A DNA stretch of 64,000 nucleotides from Neurospora crassa OR74A (lineage: Eukaryota > Ascomycota > Sordariomycetes > Sordariales > Sordariaceae), in NCBI RefSeq assembly GCF_000182925.2, contig NC_026501.1, positions 1,488,001 through 1,552,000 on the forward strand, in the 5' to 3' direction. Made by a program: the position numbers and the translations under genes. Positions 33,510 to 44,444 of the stretch are shown here, one piece after another. Numbering within the stretch: the first letter of the stretch is position 1; every line of letters starts with the position of its first letter. Below the pieces are notes generated by a model. It ran no database searches and was not told where the DNA came from. It was given only the letters and a program-made list of their open reading frames with translations.

Positions 33510-34708
33510 ATTCGAGTTGGCGAAGTATGGGCTGGGTAGATGAGGGGGGAAGTCTGGCGATGTGTACATTTTGAAAGGGCATCGCGAGGTCATCATCAAG
33601 AGGGGGAGAGAGGAAGGCAGCAGTGCAAACAAGCGTGCGTTGATAGATGTGTGTTTGAGCGATCTACTACTAAGTAAGGCTATGATGGATAATGGGATCT
33701 CGTGGGAATCGCTTCGTACGCATATATTCGCCTCAGTATGGGACTAGCCATGGTGTTTATGTTTTGTTCCTTGACATGTACAAAGGACTACCGCTACTGT
33801 AGTGATCATCGCTCTTCTCTCCTTTTCCCCTTTTTTGGCTCATGCCGAGCAAAGATCCGCAGTCTCCGTATGTTTTGATCATGGGGACGGGTTTACAGGG
33901 ATTGCCAAGACCGCGAATTCACAAAGCAAGCAGGTCTTGTATGGCCATAAAAATCACTGAGAAGGAGCCTATAGCCAGGGGAAAAAAAGAAAAAAGAGAG
34001 AGAGAGAGGGGGGGAAAACAAAGAGGACGAACCTGCCAGCTATTTACAAGTAGATAAGGATAAGAAAAATGGTCAAGCTGACAGGCGATGGTAATAACTG
34101 AATGTAGTGAAGATCTTCTGCAAAAGTGTTTATGATATGACACTACAAAATATCGGAACTCGGCGTCCTCAGCCGTCAGCCGCCTTCCTATTTGGTGGCC
34201 GTCTGGTGGGGAAAACTTGTAGGGACAACAGCCACTAACAAGCCGATGTTTTGGGGGATCATCTTCAGACCAAGAACAACAGGCTGGCAGGCAAGGCCGT
34301 TTGAAGGGATATCCGCGGCTTTGAGGATCCACGGTAGAGATTCCTGTTGTAAATTGTATGTATGTTGTCCTCTACACTATATTGAAAGCTAGGACCCCTT
34401 TCCCGAAAGCCAGCTTTTTTATCATTGACTCTGTACATGTTTCAAGCGTTTCAGGTTCCTACTACCTAGTCATCGAACGTACGTGAACAAACCTAACTCG
34501 TGGAGAGAGTATCAGCGAGTCCTTGCACCAAAAGTAGGTAAAGTCGAATGCCCCAGCTTACTTGTATTACCCCGCGTTCCGTTTTGGAGCTTATCAGTTT
34601 CACTCACTAACATCAGTCAGCCTTTCCACCAAAGAATCCTCACCAGTTTGAGAGACTTATTCCGAACAATTTCTTATTGATTATCACCGGAGGGAGAAAA
34701 GGTGAAAG
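33510..34708. other. Intergenic between aldehyde dehydrogenase and nucleoside hydrolase
   Basis: About 1.2 kb holding the 3' flank of one gene and the promoter of the next. A short GA-rich repeat lies at 33995-34012. No gene is supported. Confidence 0.45.
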
Positions 34709-36388
34709 ATGGGATCGTCAGTCGACAACAGAATTCCCGTTTGGCTAGATTGCGATCCGGGTCACGATGTAAGTTCAGCTCGGGTGGTGCAGGACGGGAG
34801 TTACGCCTAAGTCGGTCGCGACGGGATGCAAGAGAAACGGGAGAGACACAAGAGAAGAGAGGTCGGCATCTCCCGTTGGATCTGCACTGTCGGTGCGATG
34901 CGAGTGCAGGCGCATCCAGTCCTAGTTCGGCTCTATTTGGTTCAGTTCGAAGTCAACTTTCGACGGCACGTTACTTCATCATAGCTCGGCTCTCTCCACC
35001 TGTTCGTCTCGCGAAGTCGTGGCGGGCGCGGTGAGAGAGGATGAGATGAGATGAGATGATGTGCATCCAAGTACCTACCGATGGCATCGGTACTACCTAC
35101 CTACCCGCCGACGACGAAGATGGGAATGGAGAATGAAATTGATCAACATTTCAAAGTTGCAGACATTAACGAGTCGATGTGAACAGGACACCTTCGCCAT
35201 TCTCCTAGCCGCCTACCACCCAGCCATCCGCATCCTGGGTATCTCTACAGTCTTTGGCAATGCATCCTTGGAGTAAGCGAGCCACTTGACCTGTTTCCTC
35301 ATCTCACAAGGCCGTGTCTGTCTTAACGCACATATCACAGAAAAACAACCCGCAACGCCTGCTCTATCCTTACCTCCATCTCCCGCTCGCACTCTATCCC
35401 CGTCTACATCGGCGCCTCACACGCCCTCCACCGGCCCCACCTGCACGCGCCTACCGACATACACGGCGAATCCGGCCTAGATGGAACCAAGCTGCTCCCC
35501 ACGCCTCTCGTCGGCCCCGACACCTCCGTCGACGCCGTAACCGCCATGTCGACCGCCTTACGCTCCTGCGCCCCTGGAACCGCCTGGGTGGTAGCCACCG
35601 GCAGCTTCACCAACGCCGCACAGCTCTTTTCAAGCCACCCAGATCTCGTCAGCCACATCAAGGGCCTCTCCCTCATGGGCGGCGCGTTCGGCACCGGCTT
35701 CACCCCCGCCATCCTGGGCACCGTCGACGGCGTGCCCCGCGTGGGCAACTGGACGCAGTTTGCCGAGTTCAACGTCCTCGCCGACCCGGAAGCAGCACAC
35801 GCGATTTTCTCCAACAAGGAGCTGGCAGGGAAGACGACGCTGATCCCGCTGGATTTGACGCACATGGTTTTGACGACGGAGCAAGTCCGCGATTTGATTC
35901 TCTATGGGCCCGAAGGCAAGGAGGCGCACCCGGAACTGCCGCAAGATGGAAGAAGCCAAGGGAAGACCACCCTGAGAACCATGTTGGTGGAGCTGCTCAT
36001 GTTCTTCGCCAAGACGTATGCGGACGTGTTTGGGATCACGGAAGGCCCGCCGCTGCATGATCCGTTGGCGGTGGCGGCTGTGTTGACGGGATTGGTGGGC
36101 ACCCCGCTCGAGGAGTATCAGATTCCTTTTTGGGACTTTTCTCCAGGGACTGTGGAGAAGCACAGAGAGAGGTTTGAGGTTACGGTGGTGACCGAGGGGA
36201 GTTATGAGGATGCGAGGGTCAACGGGGCGAAGACGGGTATGACGGTTGCCAAGCCCCTGCCCGAGGGTGAGGAGGGTGTGAGGATACCGAGGGGATTGGA
36301 TATTCCGCTGTTTTGGAAGGTGTTGGAGGAGTGTGTGAGCAGAGCGGATGAGGCGAATGCGCGGGGGGATGATGTGCTTCCTAACTAA
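34709..36388 (+). CDS. Inosine-uridine preferring nucleoside hydrolase
   Basis: Three exons, 34709-34768, 35187-35272 and 35341-36388, giving 397 residues. Donors are GTAAGT and GTAAGC; acceptors are GAACAG and TCACAG. The first exon encodes only 20 residues ending in LDCDPGHD and the next begins with DTFAILLA, so the calcium- and ribose-binding motif DxDPGxDD is rebuilt exactly across the 418-nt first intron, strong support for the splice. Later family features include LSLMGGAFG and, near the C terminus, a conserved GPPLHDPLAVAA segment carrying the metal-binding His-Asp pair. The enzyme hydrolyses the N-glycosidic bond of nucleosides for base salvage. The first intron is long for this genome and contains a GATGA-type repeat near 35038-35060. 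Confidence 0.92.
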
Positions 36389-36636
36389 TTGAAAGGGGGT
36401 TGTGGGTTGTCGAATTATAAAGGGCTTGGTGGTGATGAGATTTTGACTGAACAGTTTACAGGACGTACATGGCACAAGGGAGATTTGCACTGCAGAGAAT
36501 ACCCACATCTAGTCTAGAGGACGCTGCTTGGAGACTTTATGACAGTTCAGTTTGTAGACATAGATTATAGAACTACTGCATATCACTGGGTATATATTAT
36601 CATATCTTCGTTCGATCCCTACTCATTGGCCATGTC

Positions 36637-38403
36637 TCACTCCTTCGCCTTATTCTTTTCAATGACCTTCATCACATCTGCAAAGTTGTTCTTATCACCG
36701 CCCTTCTTTCCACCGCCCCGCTTGCGTTTCCCCTTACTGCTCCCAAGGCCCGCCTTTCCACCTCCTTCATATCCATCATCGTCTTCATCCTCACCCCACT
36801 CAGACAACTTGACCTTTGATGATTCGTCCAAATCGGCATCGTCCTCCATACGACTCGACCCGAAACCCATATCCAGATCTTCGTCGTCTCTGCTGCTCTC
36901 CAGCAGCTTCTTCCGTAGTCGTGCTTCCCGCTCGGCTGCCAGTCTCTCCTCTTCGGATTTCTCGGCGGCGCTGATGGCCTTTGCTTTGGCCAGCGCGGCG
37001 CGGAAGGAGGGGTCGTCAAGCGAGGGCTTCTTGTACTCTTCTTGCGAAGTGAGCCCGGTCTTGGAATCTTTGAAGTAATTCCTCGGTCCGGCGGCTGCTG
37101 GTTCTGGTTTCGGTGGTGGAGGCATATCTGACAAACTCTTCTTCTCTTTCTTCTGGGTGTCCTCCACCTCTCCGTCCTCCTTATCTGACTCGTCATCAGA
37201 ACCGCTTTCCAACCCAGCTAGCGGATCGTAATCAGACTCGACATCGTCAAAAATATTCGGCTCTTTATCCTCCTCTGCCGCCTCGGCCGCTTTCTTCTCC
37301 TCTTCCAGCTTCTTGTAGTACTCGGGCACGTCCATACCGAGAACCTTACCCTGCGCGAGCGCTTCTCGCTCCTTCTCGTACTCTTCCTGCGTCTTATTCG
37401 GGTCGACTCTTCGAACTTTGCGTCGCTCGTTGCCGTCTTCATCGACGATGATCATGATCTCGTTTCCTCTGTCGTCACGCTCTATCCTCGTTTCCGCCTG
37501 CTTCTTTGGTCCGATCTTCTTGAACCTAGACCCCAGACTCGACTCCTGCTTGGCCTTGGCGGCAGCGCGCGCGGCTTTCAATTCGGCCAATATTTGATTT
37601 CTTGTCTTCTTTGCACCCGCCAGTAATGTCGTGGTTGCAAACTCGCCCTTCTTTTGCACTTTTTCTTTTTCCTTGGCTTTGACTTGGGCCGCTTCGAGTT
37701 GTTCGAGCACATCATCCGCGTCGCCGTCCTCCTCGCCATCCGCTCGTTGCTCATTCTCTTCGGTCTCCTCTTGATTCTCTTCCACCTCAGGCGACTCCGA
37801 CTCTGACGCATCCTTCTTCTCACCAAAAACATCCACTTCCCCCCTCCTCACCCTCTCCAAAAGTTTGAAATCCAAACCCTTCACCAGATGCGCCGTCTCC
37901 AAGCCACCTCCCCCGCCAATGATCTCCACTCGCAAGCGCTCATACTCGTCCTTGTCGATCTCCTCCTTTTTGTACCGCTCTTCCAGCTCCTTCAGCTTGC
38001 GCTCCCGCTCGTCCGCCTCTTCTTGCGCTTGTCTCTGCTTGGCGCGATCGACGTATCCTTCGGCAAGCCTGCTACCTTTGGGAGCAGAAGTTCGGATCTT
38101 TTTGTTGGGGTGTTGATGTTGTGATGATGATGAAGAAGAGGAGAGGGTCTGATTACGCTCGGCGAGTTGGCGGGCGAATTCGTTGCGGGGATTGAAGCCG
38201 GCGACGGAGCGAGGGGTCATGGGGATAGAAGAGCGGGCTTTGGAGCCTAGGGCGAGTGTGCGCGGGGTGCTGTTGCCTGCTGGCGCTGGAGCTACCGGAG
38301 ATTTGGAGGTGTTCGAGGAGGGTGGTGATGGACTGCTGCCATTTTGATGGTTGTTTTTCTGGGAATTAGCGAGAAGAAGACGACGGAATTGTTCGTTATT
38401 CAT
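36637..38403 (-). CDS. RED-like (IK cytokine/RED) spliceosomal protein
   Basis: Single exon, 588 residues. The start is the ATG at 38403 (MNNEQFRRLLLANSQ). The RED N-terminal signature spans about residues 105-195: GYVDRAKQRQ, then a charged helix, then TAHLVKGLDFKLLERVR, closely matching the RED family core HTHLVKGLDFALL. In animals RED pairs with SMU1 in the spliceosomal B complex and acts in constitutive and alternative splicing. The rest is highly charged, Lys/Glu- and Asp/Ser-rich with coiled-coil character, including an acidic stretch around 200-240, and the end is basic (KGKRKRGGGKKGG) as a likely nuclear signal. The typical RED/RE dipeptide tract of animal proteins is missing or weak. 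It is divergent from REV1 with 599 bp between starts. Confidence 0.85.
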   Translation of the reverse strand: MNNEQFRRLLLANSQKNNHQNGSSPSPPSSNTSKSPVAPAPAGNSTPRTLALGSKARSSIPMTPRSVAGFNPRNEFARQLAERNQTLSSSSSSSQHQHPNKKIRTSAPKGSRLAEGYVDRAKQRQAQEEADERERKLKELEERYKKEEIDKDEYERLRVEIIGGGGGLETAHLVKGLDFKLLERVRRGEVDVFGEKKDASESESPEVEENQEETEENEQRADGEEDGDADDVLEQLEAAQVKAKEKEKVQKKGEFATTTLLAGAKKTRNQILAELKAARAAAKAKQESSLGSRFKKIGPKKQAETRIERDDRGNEIMIIVDEDGNERRKVRRVDPNKTQEEYEKEREALAQGKVLGMDVPEYYKKLEEEKKAAEAAEEDKEPNIFDDVESDYDPLAGLESGSDDESDKEDGEVEDTQKKEKKSLSDMPPPPKPEPAAAGPRNYFKDSKTGLTSQEEYKKPSLDDPSFRAALAKAKAISAAEKSEEERLAAEREARLRKKLLESSRDDEDLDMGFGSSRMEDDADLDESSKVKLSEWGEDEDDDGYEGGGKAGLGSSKGKRKRGGGKKGGDKNNFADVMKVIEKNKAKE

Positions 38404-39002
38404 GTTGGCGGTGTGATGATTACCGCGTTTCGGTAATGGATTGCCGCGGGTGAAAGGTCATGGAGAAAAGAAGAATGGGCAAAAGATGACGGGATGATGC
38501 GAATGTTGAATGATGGCAGTCCAGCCTCGGGAGTTGAGGCGCGAGGCTGGAGGAAAAGTGGCGTCCAGTTGAGGCTTGTGGGATCTGCAGCGAAAGCCCG
38601 CGGGACGGGAAGTGGGACGAGAGGGACCAGCAGTGATCCCTCAGCGGAGACCGCAGTCACGGGACCTCGCATCAAAGCGGACCGCGGTTTGACGCGCTTC
38701 CGCCATGTCCAACGATTATGGAGGGAACCTCATCGTGGAAGAAGTTGCCACTCGGTCAGATTTCCTTCACCTGCTGCTTGGTTGTGTATTATACTCACTG
38801 TCAGTATACCACATTCGAAAGCACCTTTTTTCCCTTAAAATATCGAAATGAGTTTTCACGACTGTTGCTGAACAGCACACTCAACAACTAGGATGCTTGA
38901 CGGCGATTCATGGATGATGTCATAGCCATTTTGGGCATTCTCTCCATCGCATGAATGGATTAAATTAGACATCTGGATCCTGTGATCAAGTTACTCGTCA
39001 CC
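38404..39002. promoter_or_regulatory. Divergent promoter between RED-like gene and REV1
   Basis: The 599-bp region contains both start-proximal promoters. No clear TATA box or repeat is seen; a short AT-rich patch lies near 38833-38850. Shared control is inference. Confidence 0.4.
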
Positions 39003-42000
39003 ATGGTTGGAAATCATCTTCTCGACAAGAACTCGGCCGCCGTACGGAAGAACATCGAGAACCATGCCTTCAACGATGAAGGCGGCGACGAGTACGGGGC
39101 CAGTCGCTTTGGAGGGTTCGCCGACTACTTCCAAAACAAAAACATCAAGCTCCAGAACCGCGACGCCCAGTTGCGCTCTTCCGCCAAGGACAAGCCTCAG
39201 ATCTTCAAGGGACTAGTCATCTATGTTCTTGGGTACACGCAGCCTTCATCCAGCGACCTGCACGACATATTGGTCCAACATGGCGCTGGCTGGCTCCAGT
39301 ATCTCGGTGGGAAGACAATGGCAACGCACATCATTTGCTCGTCTATACCACCAAAGAAAGCGGCAGAGCTGGCCAACTACCGAGTGGTCAAGCCGGCTTG
39401 GGTGGTGGATTCTGTTGCAGCGGGAAGGATGTTGTCCTGGACCGAGTACCGGGTTGTCGACGAGGGACCGAAACAACGCACCATCAAGTTTGATGCTGGG
39501 AAAATGTTGAGTAGCCAACCGCGACAACAGACCCCTCAGGGATACCGGGAGCAGACTGAAAATAGCTTCTACACCAGCCAGCTGAAGAAATTCAGCAGCC
39601 CGGCACAGCCAAAGACTCCCTCCAAAATTCCCCCAATTGTAAACGATAAAATCGAGGACTTCGAGGATGATATGTCAGTCGATCTTTTGCAGGTGCCACC
39701 TTCATCCAAGTCAGAGCCTCTTGCTCTCTCTGAACCCGACGGGGCATCAGACGAACAATCTAACACTCCTCCGTACCGGGCTCCTCTTGAAGCTGCTCCT
39801 GAAGCTAGACCTACCACACCAGATATCGCCGAGCCAGAAAATCCAGAGCCAGAAAAAACGAATGAATTGCATCCAGCCAAACCAATCACCTCGGAAGAGC
39901 ACAACGCCAGGCTACTCGCGGATCCGAAGATGAGAAAAGCTTCAACCGCAAATCCTGACTTTCTGAAACAATACTACTCTGAAAGTCGTCTGCATCACCT
40001 GTCTACGTGGAAGGCACAGCTCAAGTCCCGTATGCAAAACCTTGCTGCTGAAAAAGGCCCAGCGAAGAAGTTGGCTAAGCGGCCTGCTGGCTCTCGTCGG
40101 TACATCATGCACGTCGATTTTGACAGCTTCTTCTGTGCTGTCTCTCTCAAGAAGGCGCCCGAGTATCGTGACAAGCCAGCTGTGGTAGCTCATGGTAATG
40201 GAAAAGGTTCCGAAATTGCTTCTTGTAACTACCCAGCCCGGAAATTCGGCGTCAAGAACGGCATGTGGATGAAGCACGCCTTAGAGCTATGTCCAGATCT
40301 CAAGATCCTTCCGTATGATTTTCCGGGGTATGAGGAAGCCAGTCGGCAATTCTACGATGCTATCCTCGAAATTGGTGGTGTTGTTCAGAGTGTCAGTATC
40401 GATGAGGCCCTCATTGATGTTACTGACATCGTCATGGCTGAAGCTGGGTCCAGCGGCATTGGCATCAGCGAAGGAAGCATCTGGAGGGAACAGGAGAAAG
40501 TAGATCAGATGGCTTCGAAGCTTCGAGATCGCATCAAGGAGCAGACGGATTGTCATGTCTCTGTGGGCATCGGTGCCAACATCTTGCTGGCCAAGGTTGC
40601 CCTCCGCAAAGCCAAGCCAGCTGGACAATACCAAATCAAGCCGGAAGAAGCGCTGGATTTCCTCGGTGAGCTCAACGTAGAGGACCTACCAGGCGTCGCG
40701 CATAGTATCGGCGCAAAACTTGAGGAGCTTGGTATCAAGTTCGTCAAGGACATACGACAGACCAGCAAGGAGAGACTAATTTCGGCATTGGGCCCGAAAA
40801 CAGGAGAGAAACTGTGGGAGTATTCCCGGGGTATCGACCGGACCGAAGTTGGTGAGCAACCCATCCGAAAGTCGGTGTCAGCCGAGGTAAACTGGGGCAT
40901 CCGCTTCGTCAACCAAGAGGAGGCAGAGGAGTTTGTGAGGTCCCTTTCACAGGAACTGGAGCGTCGTCTGTTGAGTGAGGGCGTCAAGGGTAAGCATCTA
41001 ACCATGAAGATCATGAGACGAGCGGCCGATGCTCCTCTTGACCCACCCAAACATCTCGGTCACGGCAAATGTGATACCTTCAACAAGAGTGTGTCCTTTG
41101 GCGTTGGGACCAACAGTGGAGAGGTGATTGGAAAGGAAGCCGTTGCAATTTTGCGCTCGTACAAGTTCAGCCCGGGCGACCTTCGTGGGTTGGGGATCCA
41201 GATGACCAAGCTGGAACCTCTAAAGCCGTCTGCTGCACAGCAGGGAAGCCAAAAGAAATTGAGTTTTGGTGCAGCAGCGACATCCTCGGCGAAGAAGCGG
41301 AAGGCTGAGGCCATTGATGACGAGCCTCAGAGTCCGGCAGCACATAGGTCTTCTACGGAACGTGATGAGAAGGATCCTATCACTGCTGATCCGCTCACAC
41401 CTCGAAAACCGAAGGTTCATCCAGCATTGCATCTCGCAAGGGCTGGTGAGGCAGATGAGAAGGCCAAGACGCCGCTCAATGTCAAAGGAACTCAGTTTAT
41501 CATGCCTTCTCAGCTCGACCCAGCTGTGCTGGCTGAATTACCAGAGGACATTCGAACTACGATAGTAAACCAAATGAAGGCACAACCCAGTAGACGCACA
41601 AATTCCACGCCTCCTCAACCGAACAGCCGGAAAGCCCTTCCAACCTATGCAGAAATCCCACCCGACATTGACGTCGACGTGTTCAACGCTCTCCCGCCAT
41701 CAATGCAAGCCGAAGTCCTCGCTTCCTACCGCCGCAACACACCACAAGCAAGTCCAAGCCGCCCGCCACCGTCTCAAGGGGGTGGTGGCGGACAGACCCT
41801 TCTCCCGCAATCTCCCCGCAAGGACCGAATCATCAATCGCCCCATCGACCGTCTTCGCACGCCCACCAAGCGCGGCCGCGGCCGTCCCCCAGCCTACTTG
41901 AAGGAGAAAGAGCGTGACCTCAAAGCCGGTCTCCGACAAGCCTCCCTCATCACTGCAGCCCGCTCACCAGATCGGGGTGAGGGACCCAGCGATTATCCCC

Positions 42001-42254
42001 GACAACCTTCGGTCGAAATCGACCTCCCTCCATTAGACCCCAATGTCCTGTCCGAACTCCCTGAAGAGGTCCGGCGCGAGGTAATTGAGGAGCACGCCCG
42101 CCAATGCCGGCAGCTCGAAAGGCAGGCTCAAGCGACAGCCGCCGCCGCTGCGCAGCAGCAGCAGCAGCAGCAAGAGTATAGTCGGCATGTCCATTTGATC
42201 GCCGTAGACATTGAGTCTGCTAGGCACTACCTCCTCCGCCGTCGACAAGCGGGC

Positions 42255-42285
<31 letters not shown>

Positions 42286-43046
42286 CCTCACGGTTTCTAG
42301 GTAACCAGCAAAACCCACCACCAAACCAACCTTACCACGATGACCGGCACTTCCCATCACCCATCGCCGGCGGCGGCCGTTACCACTCTTTCTTCGGCCC
42401 CCCACCAAACTGGGGCCGCACAAACCGCGATCTGCGCAGGATCCACTGGCCCGGCCCTCCTACCAAAGCGACTCTCAAATCCGCGGCCGTGCCTGCGGGC
42501 GGCGGCGGGCAGATGAAGGTGACGGACGCGGCGGCAGTGAGGAGGATGATTCGGGCGTGGTACGTGTCGACAGCGAAGCAAGGGGGGCCAAGTCTGGTTG
42601 ATATAGAGGCGCTGGAGGAGTATCTGTACAAGGTCATAACGTTAGAGAGAGATATGGAGAAGGCTAGGGGGTTGGTTAAGTGGTTGGAGTGGTGTGTTGA
42701 GGGTGGGGGTGATGGAGATGGAAATGGAGATGGAGATGGAGATGGAGATACACTGAACAAGGAAGTGGACGACGACGACGGAGGAGTGAGGAAAGACTCT
42801 GAAGAGAATGTACATGTACATGGGGATGAAGCCGGTGGTAATGTTGTTGTTGATGTTGATGATGATGATGATGAAAATGGGATACGAGAACAAATACAAA
42901 TAAGCGACGAAAAGAAAAATGGCAACATGACGACGGCTGCCAAAAAAGAAATATATACCTGGCCAGAGGCGGTAGTAGCCATCAAGGCTTCGGTGCAAGA
43001 GGCCATGAAAGAGCGGGGATTGAAGGAGATGGATTTCTCTTCTTGA
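39003..43046 (+). CDS. rev1: DNA repair protein REV1, Y-family deoxycytidyl transferase
   Basis: Single exon, 1347 residues from the ATG at 39003 in CACCATGG; the frame upstream lacks an ATG. A BRCT domain spans about 64-153. The Y-family polymerase core has HVDFDSFF at about 370-377 and SIDEALIDVT with catalytic Asp467-Glu468, then the fingers, palm and little-finger regions. Three ubiquitin-binding-motif-like helices follow: at about 838 (LDPAVLAELPEDIR), 889 (IDVDVFNALPPSMQ) and 1011 (LDPNVLSELPEEVR). PolyQ and polyN runs lie between. The C-terminal domain, which recruits Pol zeta subunit REV7 and other polymerases, begins near 1171 and reaches KWLEW near 1227; its predicted last helix (WPEAVVAIKASVQ, from 1320) is separated by about 80 acidic, low-complexity residues. 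REV1 inserts dCMP opposite damaged bases and scaffolds translesion synthesis. Confidence 0.95.
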
Positions 43047-44444
43047 GGAGCTATTCCATAGCTGTCTTGCTTTGGGTGGTAAATATTTAGTGGTGTAGAA
43101 GAAGAGTAACCTGCATGATTCCAATGCCTCGATCAGGTGGAGGACTGCGGCGTTGACAAGGGAACATAAGACTGGATGGGATATGTGTATCTTTTTCTAT
43201 AAGAGGTCTATAGAGTTGGTTCACTTGAGGGAGGGCATTTGCACATTTGTCAAGGCACGAGTCACGATAAATAAATAGATAGATACCCCTTGAATAGCTA
43301 GCTAGCTGTATGCAATGAAACGAAAATATTCGGTGTCAGTATCATTGTTTCTTTCTATCTCCATTCAGAAGTCATATCATACATACCCTTTTCTTTTCCT
43401 CCTATTTTTTTCTCATTTCATATTCATTTATGTTGTTATTCTTGTTATACAATTGTCACACACTTCAAACCGTCCCCCGCCGTGCCAAAATCTTACGAGT
43501 GTTGTTGTTGATATCAGCTTGTTATCGGTTTTATCACTTGGTACAACAGAAATAGTTTGTGTCTCTCTCCCTCTAGATGGAGGAGGTAGCTTAATTACCA
43601 TCCACCCTATCCCTACCTAGGTAGCCTCACTCCTTCATGCCTTAGATGAGTATTCAGGTATGTACTTGTTTGTATATTTAGGAACCGACATCTACCTATT
43701 GTATTTGGAAGACGATTAGGTATTGCGGGTACCTTCATCATATGTAACCGTTCCTATTTCGAATGTGCCAGAACCCAAGATAACTTTCCGTTTTTTACAT
43801 CTATGGTAGTAACCAAAGGCAGGAAACGTAAAATTCAACGTTGCAACCATACAACCGACGGATCTCATCTTTAGAAAAGGTAGGGTTCACCACTATCGGT
43901 CTGTTCAACAAAGCGATCATGGCTTATATGTAGGTAGCTTGTTTGCAACTCGCTTTTATGCTTCTATGCTTGACACCACTACAGCACAAAGAAACTAGAC
44001 CAGCCCACAAAAAATGGTGCAAACTCCTAATTCTTGTTTACAAAATTCCGCTAAGGCTCCCTTCATACTCTTTTTGATATAGATATACAAAAGAGACTGA
44101 CTGCCTTGAGAAGGACCTTTCCAGTCCGTTCGCTTTCTTGCAGAGAGGTGAGAAAAAAAAAAGCCCTTGGCAGCGGAAAAAAAAAAACATTCCCTTCCCT
44201 TGCCACACAACCTTAACCTCGACGACCTCAACCAAGACTGTCTGCCCTGAAGAGCAAATATCATTTGGATGCCATCTCATCTGACACCTCTGGTAAGCGA
44301 ATACTTCGCCGATGCCTTTGCCTCGCGGGCCTACTTCCTGACTATCACTATCCTTGGTAGTCGTTTCTGTCCTCCTTGATCTTCCTTTCCTCCCCGCAGA
44401 TCTGCCCGTCCTCTCTCTTCCACATGCTTATTTCCACCTCGCGT
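43047..44444. other. Convergent 3' region between REV1 and TAF2
   Basis: About 1.4 kb, AT-rich, with CTACCTAGGTAG at 43613-43624, A-runs near 44152-44162 and 44180-44188, and a GATA-type repeat at 43272-43285. It should hold both 3' untranslated regions. No gene is supported. Confidence 0.45.
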
